Positions 21,285 to 32,225 of a stretch of DNA of 38,564 nt are shown here, piece by piece. Under the pieces are notes generated by a model. The model was not told the DNA's origin. It searched no databases and saw nothing but the letters and a program-made list of their open reading frames with translations. The first letter of the stretch is position 1. Each line of letters opens with the position of its first letter. Position numbers and translations under genes: made by a program. Source of the stretch: Botryllus schlosseri (taxonomy: Eukaryota; Chordata; Ascidiacea; Stolidobranchia; Styelidae); the NCBI GenBank assembly GCA_000444245.1, contig ATSW01001256.1:1-38564 (forward strand). The letters are read 5' to 3'.

Positions 21285-23691
21285 TTACAATCTTGTGATA
21301 ATCTTCATTTCTGAGTAACTCAGGTATCTGCTGGTGTGGGAATCACTAAACCACCAAAAACCCTCGTTGCCTGTTTTGTTAAACTTTCCATTCAGGTTGG
21401 CGTCGGTGCAGCTGTGATACCACCAGCCTCCCGCGCTCACAGTACCGCAATTCTGTGTTGCGGCATTATCGTGATCGGCATCTTTCGTTGTGAATCGGTA
21501 AAGGTTGTGCGTCGAGAAAGAATCGCAGGTTGCGTTCCCGGAGTATCCGGATACGTACAATCTGTATCCGTCGGAACCGGGTCCGATTTGGAAATTGCTG
21601 AACAACAAGAATTTGCGCGAGCGTTATGATAAAGGCTGTGGACTATAATTTAGATTCGAGTACTGAAATGATACGCTCCTTGCCATTTCATTTATAAACG
21701 AAAATTATAGTGTCGATCGTATTTTCCAATATGGAAGCCTTGAATCTTCGACTGGTCGTATTGCAACATACGAAACAGGTAGTATTGTAGTACAAAGCTA
21801 CTTACATCAGCGGAAATATCATGGTCACCGGGTTCACCGAACATTGTCACAAAGTGCATTGGGCATGGTCGAAATAACACGAAATCATATTTATTCTGGC
21901 GTAGAACTGGCGTTATATTATTTGTGGTAGCAAAAAAGTACATATTTCAACTGTCCACATCTTTCATACTGTTATGGCGTCATATTAAGTGCTACTCAGT
22001 ATTTGCCCCACCCAAGTTATAATCGCAGGAAAATCGTGTTATCAAATATAGTGCGGGGGCTTTATTGATTTTCTAAACCAACAGCGAGAGGCCATCTTCA
22101 ATTTGTTGGTACGTTGCTGCTCTGAATGCGGATTCATTTCATTTCAAAACGTAACACACAATGTACTTTAGTATCGTTCACTCCGAACCAGGGGTTATCA
22201 ACTAGCGGACGGTTTGCTTATAGTTTTGTTTATCGTCTTATTCCAGCATTTCATATTTCCGAGACTGTGTATTAATTGATGCATCGAAATACCGCTTGCC
22301 TGTATTTGGCAACCCAATGAATTCCTGTGTATTTTTCGACGATATTGATTTCCAATTCCATATTTGCTTCCTTTGTCATTTCATGCAATTTCCCGAGCCC
22401 TGGAGACAAACGTTGTGAAATCTTAGAAGGCTTTGGTTGTGAATCACAAATTGAGCTTTATTACTCAGATTACAACTGGGGTTGCTTTTAAAACTAAAAT
22501 CAATTTAAAACAAGCATGTCTAAAACATGGCCCTTGTTTAAAGGATGTTTTTATTGTTTTAGCCATGACGTCACAGTCGACTGACAGTGTCACTTAAAGA
22601 TATAGGGGAAATTGGCCCCTTCGACGAAAAAGCGTCCCGACTGCTGTTATAAACAGACCAAAAATATATTTAACTAGGACTACATCGTTATGCAGTATTT
22701 TTACGGTCAGCAGTCATCATCATCAGAACACCCATTCCGTACCAATGATATATGTCCGCATGCTATACCTGTTGAACCGACGACGATTTCGAGGGTTCCA
22801 GCCACCCACATCGTATGCGTCGACGATATTGGGTGCAAATTGTTCGTAGGCGCATGCTACATGTTTTTTACGAACGTATTCACACAACTTTTGTAAAAAC
22901 AAACTATTTTTAAAGGTATTTTTTCAAAACACTATTTGCTTTAAATGCGACCCTAATTATAACAGTGTTAAGAGATCGACTAAATCTTAAAAACGTGAAA
23001 GGATAAAATTACATTAAACACCTTCCTACCGAGCCAGAAATCTCCTTCACGATTGCGAAATCCTTTCACGTAGTCGTCCCAACCCCGGTAGAAATCCACG
23101 TCTCCCTTCATTCTTCGCTGGAAAACCTGCCACGAAATTCGGCGAGCAACAAACGTTTCAGAGAGCTCGGGCATTCTCAAGATTAAAATGCATTAGCGGA
23201 TTTGATAAAGTAGATTACCGACGAATAATCGGCGATCACGGATTGATCAGCATCTGTGCAATCCACCCTATGACTTTAATATTATGCCGCTTCGATCATA
23301 CTTATAACTTTTCCTCGTCTTCAACCGAGCTTGTTCATGACATTGCATAAGCTAAATTTTTCAATGATGTTAAATTCTACTCAACGTCCATTTCTTCTCA
23401 TTTTGTGCTCTGCGTCGAATTTCCTTTTGCATCTCCGACGTCCTCTCGGAACCCTTCATGAAACGTACACAGAATCGAATCTCCAGTAGTGATGTAAAAC
23501 TACTTGCGTACCAACCCCACAGTCCCCCTTTGAGATCCATTTACCGTTGACGTATCTTCTCATGCAAAAGTTTGCTAGAAAAGAGAAACTTACAATCGAT
23601 CCAAATTCGAACGCGGATTCTTTTTACCTGGCGAACAAAGGTAGATCATCGCGAATCCGAACATCAAAATAATCCAAATCTTAAAAGACAT
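21285..23691 (-). CDS. Secreted fibrinogen-related (FReD) protein, middle unresolved
   Basis: Clear exons in coding order are 23691-23628 (signal peptide [20 protein letters not shown], phase 1 out), one ending at 23030 and starting somewhere within 23130-23190, 22399-22300, and 21597-21285 (TAA). Domain landmarks are [18 protein letters not shown], then [37 protein letters not shown] (calcium-loop region) and NCG...GGWWYHSC...NLNGKF with the conserved cysteine pair. It ends [10 protein letters not shown], the usual end of a fibrinogen C-terminal domain. FReD proteins such as ficolins and tachylectins bind sugars or acetyl groups outside the cell. The junction 22300/21597 fits only a GC-AG intron. 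The expected N-terminal part of the domain (DC...SGVY...VYCDM) could not be read in open frame between 23628 and 23190. An exon after the strong acceptor near 23573 (start [11 protein letters not shown]) is possible. The gene may be diverged, misassembled or decaying. Confidence 0.75.
22477..22955 (+). mobile_element. TAGGGTTGC-family MITE, complete copy, in an intron of the FReD gene
   Basis: It starts TGGGGTTGCTTTTAAAAC and ends GCTTTAAATGCGACCCTA. The 8-bp flanks ATTACAAC (22469-22476) and ATTATAAC (22956-22963) match at 7 of 8. At 479 bp it is the fullest uninterrupted copy. It is spliced out with the intron 23029-22400. Confidence 0.85.
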
Positions 23692-24288
23692 TTTCAGAAA
23701 CGCTTTGATATTTAATGCCGTGACTATACGTATACTAGGTTATCATAATATAAAAGTTGGTTGGTAGATTAATGAATAGGTGAAGAAGATAATGCGAGTA
23801 ACTTTAACTGAGCCACAAACGCAAATGTATTAATAGTTCCGTGTTCAGCAATCTATTACGAAGAACACTTTTTCTACACAAACATAAACTTTGAACGCTT
23901 GCAACGACAACTTGCTGCAATACTAACTTTAATATAATTTCGAGGAAATCAGGTAGCTGATATCGTTTATGAAATACGTATTATCGCGATTACCAGGAAG
24001 CTCACTCGCTGGAGCCTCAGGTCTGATAATTTATGTGAACAAGGAAGCATTGACTTTCAAACAAGAATGAAATGGCAGTTTTCACCATGATCACAAAACC
24101 GCTCACTCAATAAAACAAAACACCAGATGCCAGCTATTTTAGTGATGAATTTTAGTTTATTCGTTGGGTATCATCACGAAATACACGGAACCGATTTATA
24201 TCATTTAATATTTACTGCGCGTGTAATGTGCTAACGTGGCGTAAACAAACCGCATAGCGCAAGCGGGCAAACAAACCGCATAGGTACA
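23692..24288. other. Upstream flank of the FReD gene, no further feature
   Basis: AT-rich sequence. A TATAAAAG at about 23750 reads on the plus strand, so it is the wrong orientation for the FReD gene. No gene or repeat boundary was recognised. Confidence 0.35.
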
Positions 24289-24290
24289 TA

Positions 24291-24952
24291 CAGACGACTT
24301 CGCTTAATTCGGACACTTTGGTTCCGCTCACTTTTGTCTGATTTAAGCGGATAATCAGTTATTCGTTTCATATTCACCCGCTAAGGCTGACAGCCCATTG
24401 AAAATACCGTTGCGTTGCGTAATGACTTGCAGCTGCACCATACGGCTGTATAATTGGCACTGATCACGTAAAACGCACAAGAGTTACATCATCTGATGGT
24501 TATATTGCAGGCGCTGCATTTCGCTACCAAGCGATTCATGAATTATTATGGACTATATAGATTTACTTTATTGCTGTATAACAGACATATATGGTTAAAA
24601 TATCCCATTAATTCATCAAGTGCTGAAAGTCTATTTTCACCTGATAAAGCACTCCAGAAAACTTTTCTTTGCCATTCGGTTCTACAAGACGGAAGCAATT
24701 GTACCGAAATAAAAGCGACTGGTACGGCACGGCCTGATATGAATTCCTTATTACGAAAATCACTCAAGTACTGAAAACTGTGTCATATCTAACGATAAGA
24801 ATTACGACCCTGTGTCCGTATTATGCGGCGAATTGCCGAATTAACCGGAGTTTTTTATGTCCAACTTTTTCTTTTGTTCCGTTCCCGAGCATTTTGGCCG
24901 AATAAAGAGGTTGTCCGGGTTACCCAGTGTTCTAATTGAGCGAAATCGACTG
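24291..24952 (+). mobile_element. Pogo/Tigger-type MITE, 662 bp
   Basis: It starts CAGACGACTTCGCTTAATTC and ends AATTGAGCGAAATCGACTG, flanked by TA on both sides (24289-24290, 24953-24954). Ends of this type with TA duplications mark the pogo/Tigger branch of Tc1/mariner. It has no transposase. Confidence 0.9.
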
Positions 24953-25393
24953 TATATGCACTTGAACCACAATGATAACACTGTGCTGCACTTGACAAAT
25001 TAATTTTCAAAGGTCAAAGATGTTTTATCTGTTTTTGGATCAATTTTTTGTGCTGATGTCAAAAATGCAACCAGTTTTTTTTTTATTCAGGTCAAGTTTT
25101 TTCTTCGTGACATATTCAATCATGCTCGCTTTAGGTCAATATTGTACACAATGAAACTGACTTCTGTGGTAGCCTAATTCTTCATGCATGTTGTCAATCT
25201 TTGCACGAAGGTATTTTTATTTGAATTCAGAGTTTTTGTAATGATCGCCGCTTTAAATACTACTAAAATATAATAACACAGTTGAAATAAAGCACTTACA
25301 ACTAACCAAGAAGTCATAATTTTGTTGGTGCCCAACCTAGCAGAAGAACGGAGAAGGTAATATGTTACACTATAGATATTTAAACAATATAAG
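24953..25393. other. Intergenic, no feature recognised
   Basis: AT-rich sequence with no supported exon or repeat boundary. Confidence 0.35.
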
Positions 25394-25873
25394 ATACGAA
25401 TGTTTTATGCTGACAATAAATGTCGCTTCAAAGATTTTCTTCCATGTTTGGAGTTATATGCTGATCTCTCTTCAAGCACCAATGGCAATCTGCAAACATA
25501 TTTACTTCCGTGTATCCTTGATACATTTCTTCCCTCTGCCGAAGGTCCTGGTGGAGTCCTTGTTCTTCGCTGTAATCACCACAGTTGACTGGAATGTAAT
25601 CCTAATTGGATCTCAGAAAGTGCATTTTCACAGACATCAGGGCTCTAAGGGATTGCAAGCTTTCAAGCAGCTCTTTGACCTGTGCTTCGTAATCAGGGCT
25701 TCTATGCTTTCCCGGAAAGTTTAAATTACTACTCGAAAATCTGTCCAGTCCATGACCTTTTTCTACAGCAGCCATGTTTGCAGTGAAACCTTCGTCTTTG
25801 ATCAGTTCACAAATCTGTGGCCTATCAAAGACTCCTCTGATCGTAGCTTCACTTCAGAGATACGGGGAAATTT
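25394..25873 (-). pseudogene. Fossil of a transposon-borne conserved protein
   Basis: The minus strand carries, in order, matches to a repetitive protein family I recall from many invertebrate genomes: KFPRISEVKLRS, DRPQICELIKDEGF, NFPGKHRSPDYEAQVKELL, MSVKMHFLRSN, a QGLHQDLR-like block, YQGYTEVNMFADCHWCLKRD and RKSLKRHL. The familiar forms read like HFLRSHLDYFP, GERFHQD and ADYCWCLKRD. The copy is broken and not functional. I recognise the family only as mobile-element cargo and cannot name the element class. Its 5' side meets the SINE at 25877. Confidence 0.55.
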
Positions 25874-25876
25874 AAG

Positions 25877-26045
25877 TGTAATGGTTGTGCGCCTGGCTTC
25901 TCGATCGGTAGGTCGTGGGTTCGATCCCCGGTCGGGTCAGCCAAAGACTCGAAAACTGGTATCCGCGGCTATCCTGCTGGGCGCTCAGCAATCACGGATA
26001 GCATGGAGGAGAAAAAATGGGGGTGCAGACTATATGAACTTACTA
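25877..26045 (+). mobile_element. Second tRNA-derived SINE-like sequence
   Basis: GTAATGGTTGTGCGCCTGGC resembles an A box region and GGTTCGATCCC (25918-25928) matches a B box, at tRNA-like spacing. The body (CAAAGACTCGAAAACTGGTA and on) is unlike the SINE at 17081. The exact right end and duplication were not resolved. It cannot be a functional tRNA gene because the 3' half does not close an acceptor stem. Confidence 0.6.
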
Positions 26046-26094
26046 TAAAGGCCGTATCGCATCTCCGTCGTCAAAGCGTCTCGATGGTGCAGGC

Positions 26095-26702
26095 GAAAAA
26101 GAAACTTGAAGCTTGCTAAGCGCGAAATATTTTTCAGATTCACGATGGAATTTCGTAATTAATATTAGTAGTTCCGCATATTGGTATCGAATATCTATCC
26201 TTTCTCAGTCCGTGTGATCAGATTCACAGGTAGAATAGATGGAGGAGTTGTTTTCGAAAAGTTGGGCAAGTTATAAATGATGGGTCAATTGTTATAGTCA
26301 CTTCGTTGCATGCTGTTATTTCTTGACCTGCTATCAGGATTTTCGGTATAGTGGAAGGATATTTGAATCGCCCAAACGTACCAGAAACAAATATCTTTCT
26401 GGAGGGGCACACGAATACAAGTTGGTATTTATGTATGGGGCGCATCATTTCCCCCTACTTACATATCTGTACCGTGGGGCTCAGATTGCAATGGGCTCTA
26501 CTATATTAAAATCTGACAACGAAGTCCCTTTGTATCGCGCGCAGCGCGAAGAAAACTTAAAGATGGATTGAAATCTCTCAAAAATTCGGGAGTCGATTCG
26601 TAAATTCAATTTGCATGTCCACGGCCGCCAACTCATACCAGTTGAATTAAGTGTCGATGGCCGTACAAATTCCCTTCTGTGGCCGCAAGTTGGCCACCCC
26701 TG
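26095..26702 (-). mobile_element. hAT element, CAGGGATGGCC family, truncated inverted copy
   Basis: On the minus strand it begins CAGGGGTGGCCAACTTGCGG at 26702 and follows the 18897-19732 element through its interior (AATCTGAGCCCCAC, GGTCAAGAAATAACA) for about 600 bp. The distal end was not found. The SINE and the transposon protein fossil lie beyond. Confidence 0.75.
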
Positions 26703-26710
26703 GGTTATAG

Positions 26711-27700
26711 TTACGGAAGTTCTTAAACTATTCGGCATTTTATTGACATCTTGCGACCAAGGCCTAACATATAGAAATGAATGCATTGCTCATGTTAGTA
26801 CGCTACGTTTTCATGGCCAGGTATGAAACAGACTAGGCCAGGTGCAGCCACCAGGTGTTGAATTGTTCAATTAGTCTGACCCAAAATACTCTTACTTTAT
26901 GGTGATTTACGAAATAAATTTTGGCCTCCTTCGAGTTTATTGCGACAGTTAATGTCGTGCTCGCAGCCGCCCTCTACCATGCGCGAGAATTACTCGTGCA
27001 AGTATTCCAGAGAAACCAATCAGGAAAATCCGACTATGACATCAAACCGACTTACGTAATTCAATGGTCGGCGCAATATCATGATTAAGCCATATTGCCG
27101 AAACAGTTTCACTGGGCGTGTCATTCCTTTGCCATAGTACCCAACATATAGTTGACCTGGAAATAACTAAAGCATAAACATATTTTTTATGGCAGGAAGT
27201 TAAGATAATATTACTGCTTTAAAAAGATAGCTTTAAAGTGCGGTCGCGACCCAACTTTATACCCCTCGCGGCACATGCTTGGGTCGCGACCAATACTTTA
27301 AGTACCGTTGCCAGAACTGCAACACGCGTCACTGTTGCTGCGTTCAGCTGCTCTACGCCGATTGCAATGGCCATATATTTTCAGGCGCAACGGTCAGGTA
27401 TACACATTTACAGACTTTATCTACGTTATGGAGCAACGAATCGATATAAAACCAAGGCTAAATTCATACTTAGGATCTGACCTCGTCTCTAGAGTCTCGA
27501 AACTATAGAGCAGATACCGATAACTAGCATCTTCGTCGCGATAACCCCGATATATTCAGCCGATAGTTTTCTGACTGCTATGTTGTGACGTCACGAAAAT
27601 TGCCAATATATTTTTATCACCGATAGCCGGCATCGCTATTTCTTTCGATGTGTCATATCGACTCAATATCATCGGCAAACCGATTTATCGGTCGTGATCT
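26711..27700. other. Intergenic, no gene recognised
   Basis: No supported exon. A short GC-richer stretch at about 27238-27370 contains two GTCGCGACC palindromes (27242 and 27283 regions) but no recognised gene. Confidence 0.35.
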
Positions 27701-27710
27701 ATTTGTAACA

Positions 27711-29227
27711 TTGGGGTTGCAAGTTGTCATTTAAGAAAATTGTTTGTATTTTTGAAAAGTTTCCTATTTGTGCAAGAATTGTGTAAATACTTTCGAAGAC
27801 ACACGTAGTGTTAGCGTACGGACGATTATGCAGTATGCACCCGATATAGTCAAGGTATACCATAGGAAATGGTTAGAACCCGCGAAATAGTCGTCGGTTC
27901 AACAGTTATAGCATGTAGAATTGTAGATATAGGTCATTGGTACGGAATGGATGTTCTAATGACGGCGACCGCTAGGGATGGTGTGAACCTCTGAAAGGTT
28001 CGGGTTCGTGTGAACGCGAACCTTTTTAAAAGGTTCTGTGTGAGTCTGTGTGAACGCGAACGTGAATCTCATGACCTCATGTGATGTCATATTGCTAATT
28101 CCAACCCTACATTTCACTGATGTGATAGCCTATGCCCTATATTAATATACACGATACCTAGCGAGACTCGGGCCACATAACGCCACAATGCTGAATGAAG
28201 TACATACTGACGTTTTAAGCGTCTCCAAATTTATCAACGGGGACAATCAAATGAAATAATAATCCCATAAAATCAATATCTTTGCCAACAATTTCGACGA
28301 GGACTTGCAAGGGAATATAAGTTTACGCCTTAACGGTCTATGACCAGACCGGACAATGTATTCGGCGTCTGAGTATTGCTACGTTGATATTGAGCCGAGT
28401 GTAAAACAAGTTTCTATTTTTGCTACCGATATTACCCCATTAACAAGTTACACAGCAGTAGCCAACACCCCAATCGCACGGATTTGGTTTTTTGATACGA
28501 TAATCATATAGAATCAAGATTGAACCCGTATGCCAGGTAGATTTTTTACCTTATACAATAATATCAACTTCATTGATTGGTTGAATTTGAATAAGCATCA
28601 TTTGCTGACTACCTATGCATGAAGTGTATTTCCCTCTTGATGCAGAGAGCCACTAAATATTCGAGCAAACTTTTATAACAAAGCAAGTAAAATTTTCGAG
28701 ATTGTCAAGGCGCATGCTCGTTTAGTGTTAATTTTTTTGCTGTCTTCGCCATGCATAGTGTCCCGCAGCTGAAATGCAATAAATCTCAATCAAAGATGTT
28801 ATAATGAAGTGAAAACCGTAATATATGAAAAAGTTCACAGTGCAGATCCTACCAAGGTTCGTTTGTGAACGTGAACCTCAAAATTTCTGAGTTTCACACA
28901 CAGAACGCGAACGTGAACCTCACGTTCACACCATTCCTAGTGGCCGCCCACCGTAAACATACTGCATAACGATTTAGATCTGGTTAAGAATATTTTGATC
29001 CGTCTATGACAGTGGTCGGTCGGAAGCCTTTTTCGCCAAAGAACCCATATTCACCCTATGTTTTCAATTAGGCCATATAAATGTTAAATTGTAATTCAAA
29101 TATTCGTGCCGCCATCTCTAAAACCTAATAACCAAAAAACAATTTAAAAAAATATCTTTTAAGCAAAGGCCATGTTTTAAATATGTTTATTTTAAATTGC
29201 TTTTCGTTATAAATGCAATGCAACCCA
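27711..29227 (-). mobile_element. TAGGGTTGC-family MITE interrupted by another element
   Basis: The left end TTGGGGTTGC (27711) and right end TGCAATGCAACCCA (29227) bound sequence that matches the 22477-22955 copy in reverse. It breaks off at 27972 and resumes at 28940, where the 27973-28939 element sits. The flanks share TTGTAAC (27703-27709 and about 29230-29236), consistent with an 8-bp duplication of uncertain edge. Confidence 0.8.
27973..28939 (+). mobile_element. Nested hAT-like element with GGTGTGAACC ends
   Basis: The inverted ends are TAGGGATGGTGTGAACCT and the complement near 28921-28939 (CACGTTCACACCATTCCTA). The 8-bp flanks GCGACCGC (27965-27972) and GTGGCCGC (28940-28947) match at 6 of 8. 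Subterminal copies of GTGTGAACGCGAACC occur at both ends and could be protein-binding repeats. No coding capacity was recognised. Confidence 0.8.
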
Positions 29228-30318
29228 ACTTGTAACGCACAAGCGGCGCTCATTCTTATCGCAGCCGCTAGCAGTGTGCGACAGCTTTACGCTAGCCTTA
29301 TCTCTGGTACCCGCCGAGGGATCCTCAATTATAATTGTCCTGCAAACGCGACATCCTGCTGTGATTAATTGCTGGTTATCACGATCACATCGGAATGACC
29401 GTGTGCGCTCATCATGCGTGTGGCTTTTAAAACTATCTTCGCTATAGGTTGCATCTCACTCATACAACAACTAACGCGTGTTATTTGTTCATATAAAGAT
29501 GAAGAATACCTAAATCCACATCTGTACCAAGCTGAAATGTCCCGTGCAAAATTGATCTCGTATTTAACGTCAATGTCTTTACACATCCAAATTTGTGAAA
29601 CTGTAAGTACCAGCCAGCAAGCCTGAAGCATTACCTGAATTTCCTGAGTACAGGTATTCCAGTTGTGGAAATTAGCAATGATGAAGATCTGATATGTCAC
29701 TGTAGGTAGGTCATGCGATTTGGTATGTGAACCCATATCATCAAACCCGTGGATATTGGAAAACATATTGAGTAACTAAATAAGATGATTTACAATATAG
29801 CGCATTTTCATGCTCAGTATCTGAAAAGCTTGTGATTAACGTCTCGCGGCGGGAAATTAGTGTTATTTCATTATCGCTGCTGCATAGACGGGGTCAACTG
29901 GGGCCCGCTCCCATATCTCATTCAGTTGATACCCGGTGCCGCGAAACTTATCAAGGTATTAATTACCGTGCAAACATCCTGCTGGGATTATTTGTCGAAG
30001 CAACAGGACGGCAGTTATAAATTTATGCTTATCAATTTTGCGCTTTCCGAGATTTGAATGCAACGGATTCGCTAATAAACCATCGCACCTGAATCGCACC
30101 ATCAGTCTTTAACCAGCGGCCGTGAGGAGCAGATATATATGTTAGTACTTGGGAAAGTATGCGAGGAAATAATGTGAAACATATTATGGCATTATGCTCA
30201 TATATTCGTGGGACAGTTAGTTGCAGTAGTTGTTATATTATTCCAATGTCGATCTCTAATGTTCGCTTCTATCTTTCAGTTCTGTATTATTGTAGTTACT
30301 AGACATACAAATTTTAGA
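29228..30318. other. Unresolved region with possible exons
   Basis: On the plus strand 29414-29599 opens with a signal-like start (MRVAFKTIFAIGCISLIQQL) and ends at a good donor (GTAAGT). A segment at 29880-29960 reads GVNWGPLPYLIQLIPGAAK before a GTATTA. Their phases do not join, and no domain is recognised. An acceptor at 30280 could begin a 5' untranslated or coding exon of the gene at 30319. I do not call a gene here. Confidence 0.25.
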
Positions 30319-32093
30319 ATGGGCCAGCAGCAGGAGAAATGGAGCACTCCGATGGCTGTAGGGCAAAAGTACGATATTGTATTTTATTTTTGTATATGAT
30401 GACGCCATTAAAATTAACTACAGTTGAATGCGCTTAATTCGGACACCGGATAACCCGGACAACCGCTTTATTCGGCCAAAATGCTCCAGAACAGAAACTC
30501 TGGTTAATTCGTACACTTCTCCGCTGAATTCGGACACATGATCGCAATTCTCGTCGTTAGGTTATGGCAGCATCAATAGTGGTTCGTTCGTTTTGACACA
30601 ATATGAGCTATTATAGTGAAACAATGACGATCCATGCAGTCCCAATCGACAAAGAGCTCAAACGATGCGGTACTAGCTTCAAAGTCTCTTTGAATCTGGT
30701 ACCACTGCGTCCATTTGTAGAATACATTGATGCAGAGATTTTAGCACAAAAAATGAAATCAGCCACGGACGGAAACGAAGAAAACACAGTAAATACGCTT
30801 CCTTGACAGTTAGGAAGTTAGTTTCGTTGTTTGGGATGTCAAAAGGTACTATACGAACCATATTTGTGTGTGTTACACAGTATTACATTGACTTCAGTAA
30901 CCTGAACTATGTGCTGCTGACAATTGTTGCAGTATAGCGCAGACGCACTAATTTATTACGCAACAGTACCATATTTTGAATGCGCAGTGAGCCTTTACGC
31001 ACGACCTTGAAGCGAACAACTGATTTTCGCAAAACCGAATTGTCCGAGTTACGCTGAACACGAGGCGTTATTTCGTGTCTAAAACAACGCAATTTTCACA
31101 ATTTCAGCAAAGCCCCGCGGTCCGATAGTACGAAGACGGATCAAGCCCTTACGGAATTAGTGTCGAACTGGTGTCCCTTTGAAAACTCGGATGTCTCTAC
31201 AAAAGCGCAAAGAGTCAAGACCGCCAAGGCGCATTCGGCGGCTTCCGGCCCGTACCGCGAACCCATGAAGAAGAAATTAAAGAAGGTGCGTATACTGCGC
31301 ATGCAAGTTTTTGTCTTGTAAATCAAAGTCCGATGTCGTGTTATATACAAATGATTCCACTTAATCGGAACATCGGATATCCGCATCGGTTAATTCGGAC
31401 TTCGGAGTATTCACGGGTTTATTCGGACACGTGGTCGCAATTCTTATCGATAGGTTTTCGCTAGGGCAAGTTTTCTTGCACTGAAATCGTGAGCGAGTTA
31501 ACTTTTTTTTTAACAAAAGTTGGTTTCATGCGCATAGTAATTCTTCAATGGTTTGAGACCGAAATAGAGTACTATACGACGCAGCTAACTCATGTGTTTT
31601 TGCGCGATCAGTGCCAATTACTGCAGTATAGCGTAGCTGCAACTCATTAAATTCGCAACATAACAGTATTTTCAATGCCTGCCTTCACGGGTGACCAACT
31701 GACCATGTAACAAGCAATTGATATTCGGCCTGATTCGACGCAAACTGAACGGAACCAAAGTGTCCGAATTAATAAGCGGAGTCGACTGTAGTTTACTATA
31801 TAATGCTTAGATATACTATATATACTTAGAAATTCGACTATAAACCGAATCTTGAGTTGCCTAAAGATCTTCCCAAAGAACATGTCGTCAATTGTATTGT
31901 TGGCGTGAACCTAACTATGTCATTCCAAAAATTTCAGAAAAGACGTGTGTTCATCCCGAAAGAGTTATTCACACTTGAAAACTCGACAGGTGATATGATC
32001 ATAAATTCTAGCCAGCGAAACGAAAAGGATATTTCTTGTGGAGATCTCGGGGTGATACCGATGGACTTTGATGATGATAACGAGCACACGTAG
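30319..32093 (+). CDS. Unrecognised small basic/acidic-tailed protein, three exons
   Basis: Exons are 30319-30368, 31108-31285 and 31938-32093, total 384 nt (127 residues plus TAG). Phases join (2, then 0). The start AGAATGG is a good initiation context. The second exon follows the acceptor TTTCACAATTTCAG and ends AAG/GTGCGT; the third follows ATTCCAAAAATTTCAG. The product begins MGQQQEKWSTPMAVGQ, has ALTELVSNWCPFENSD in the middle, a strongly basic MKKKLKKKRR across the second junction (possible nuclear targeting), and an acidic end MDFDDDNEHT. No known domain was recognised. Codon use in exon 2 is GC-richer than its surroundings. Both introns hold Tigger elements and AATAAA follows the stop. 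More 5' exons are possible; the first donor (AAAA/GTACGA) is the weakest link. Confidence 0.5.
30421..31062 (+). mobile_element. Pogo/Tigger element with a transposase HTH remnant
   Basis: It starts CAGTTGAATGCGCTTAATTC after TA (30419-30420). At 30767-30865 the plus strand reads GRKRRKHSKY then RKLVSLFGMSKGTIRTIF, a CENP-B/pogo-type helix-turn-helix start, with the rest of the transposase lost. The right side follows the other Tigger copies to about GTCCGAGTTACGC (about 31045). Its exact end is eroded. It sits in intron 1 of the gene at 30319. Confidence 0.7.
31348..31788 (+). mobile_element. Pogo/Tigger MITE, 441 bp
   Basis: It starts CAAATGATTCCACTTAATCG and ends GCGGAGTCGACTG, with TA on both sides (31346-31347, 31789-31790). 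Its right half matches 20229-20304 and 30930-31060. It lies in intron 2 of the gene at 30319. It has no coding region. Confidence 0.85.
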
Positions 32094-32225
32094 GACATCA
32101 CACTCATCTCGGATTCGTACCTACCGTGTCAGTGCAATGCAGCGACTACTCCGGGCTGTGTAGGACTGCTATGTGTTTCTAGGCTAAATGTTCCTATTTC
32201 TGTTATACTATTTCATGCTTGTTTA

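Noticed and set aside
21336-21629. Plus-strand frame over the last FReD exon
   Set aside because: Opposite strand of a clear fibrinogen domain.
25362-25724. Plus-strand open frame of about 120 codons
   Set aside because: It is the opposite strand of the recognisable transposon protein fossil, so it is a shadow.
29365-29766. Minus-strand open frame of 133 codons
   Set aside because: No recognised domain; it lies opposite a plus-strand stretch with an equally good signal-like start, and neither joins to neighbours.
29414-29960. Plus-strand signal-like exon and GVNWGPLPYL segment as a secreted gene
   Set aside because: The donor and acceptors do not share a phase and no third exon links them; left as unresolved.
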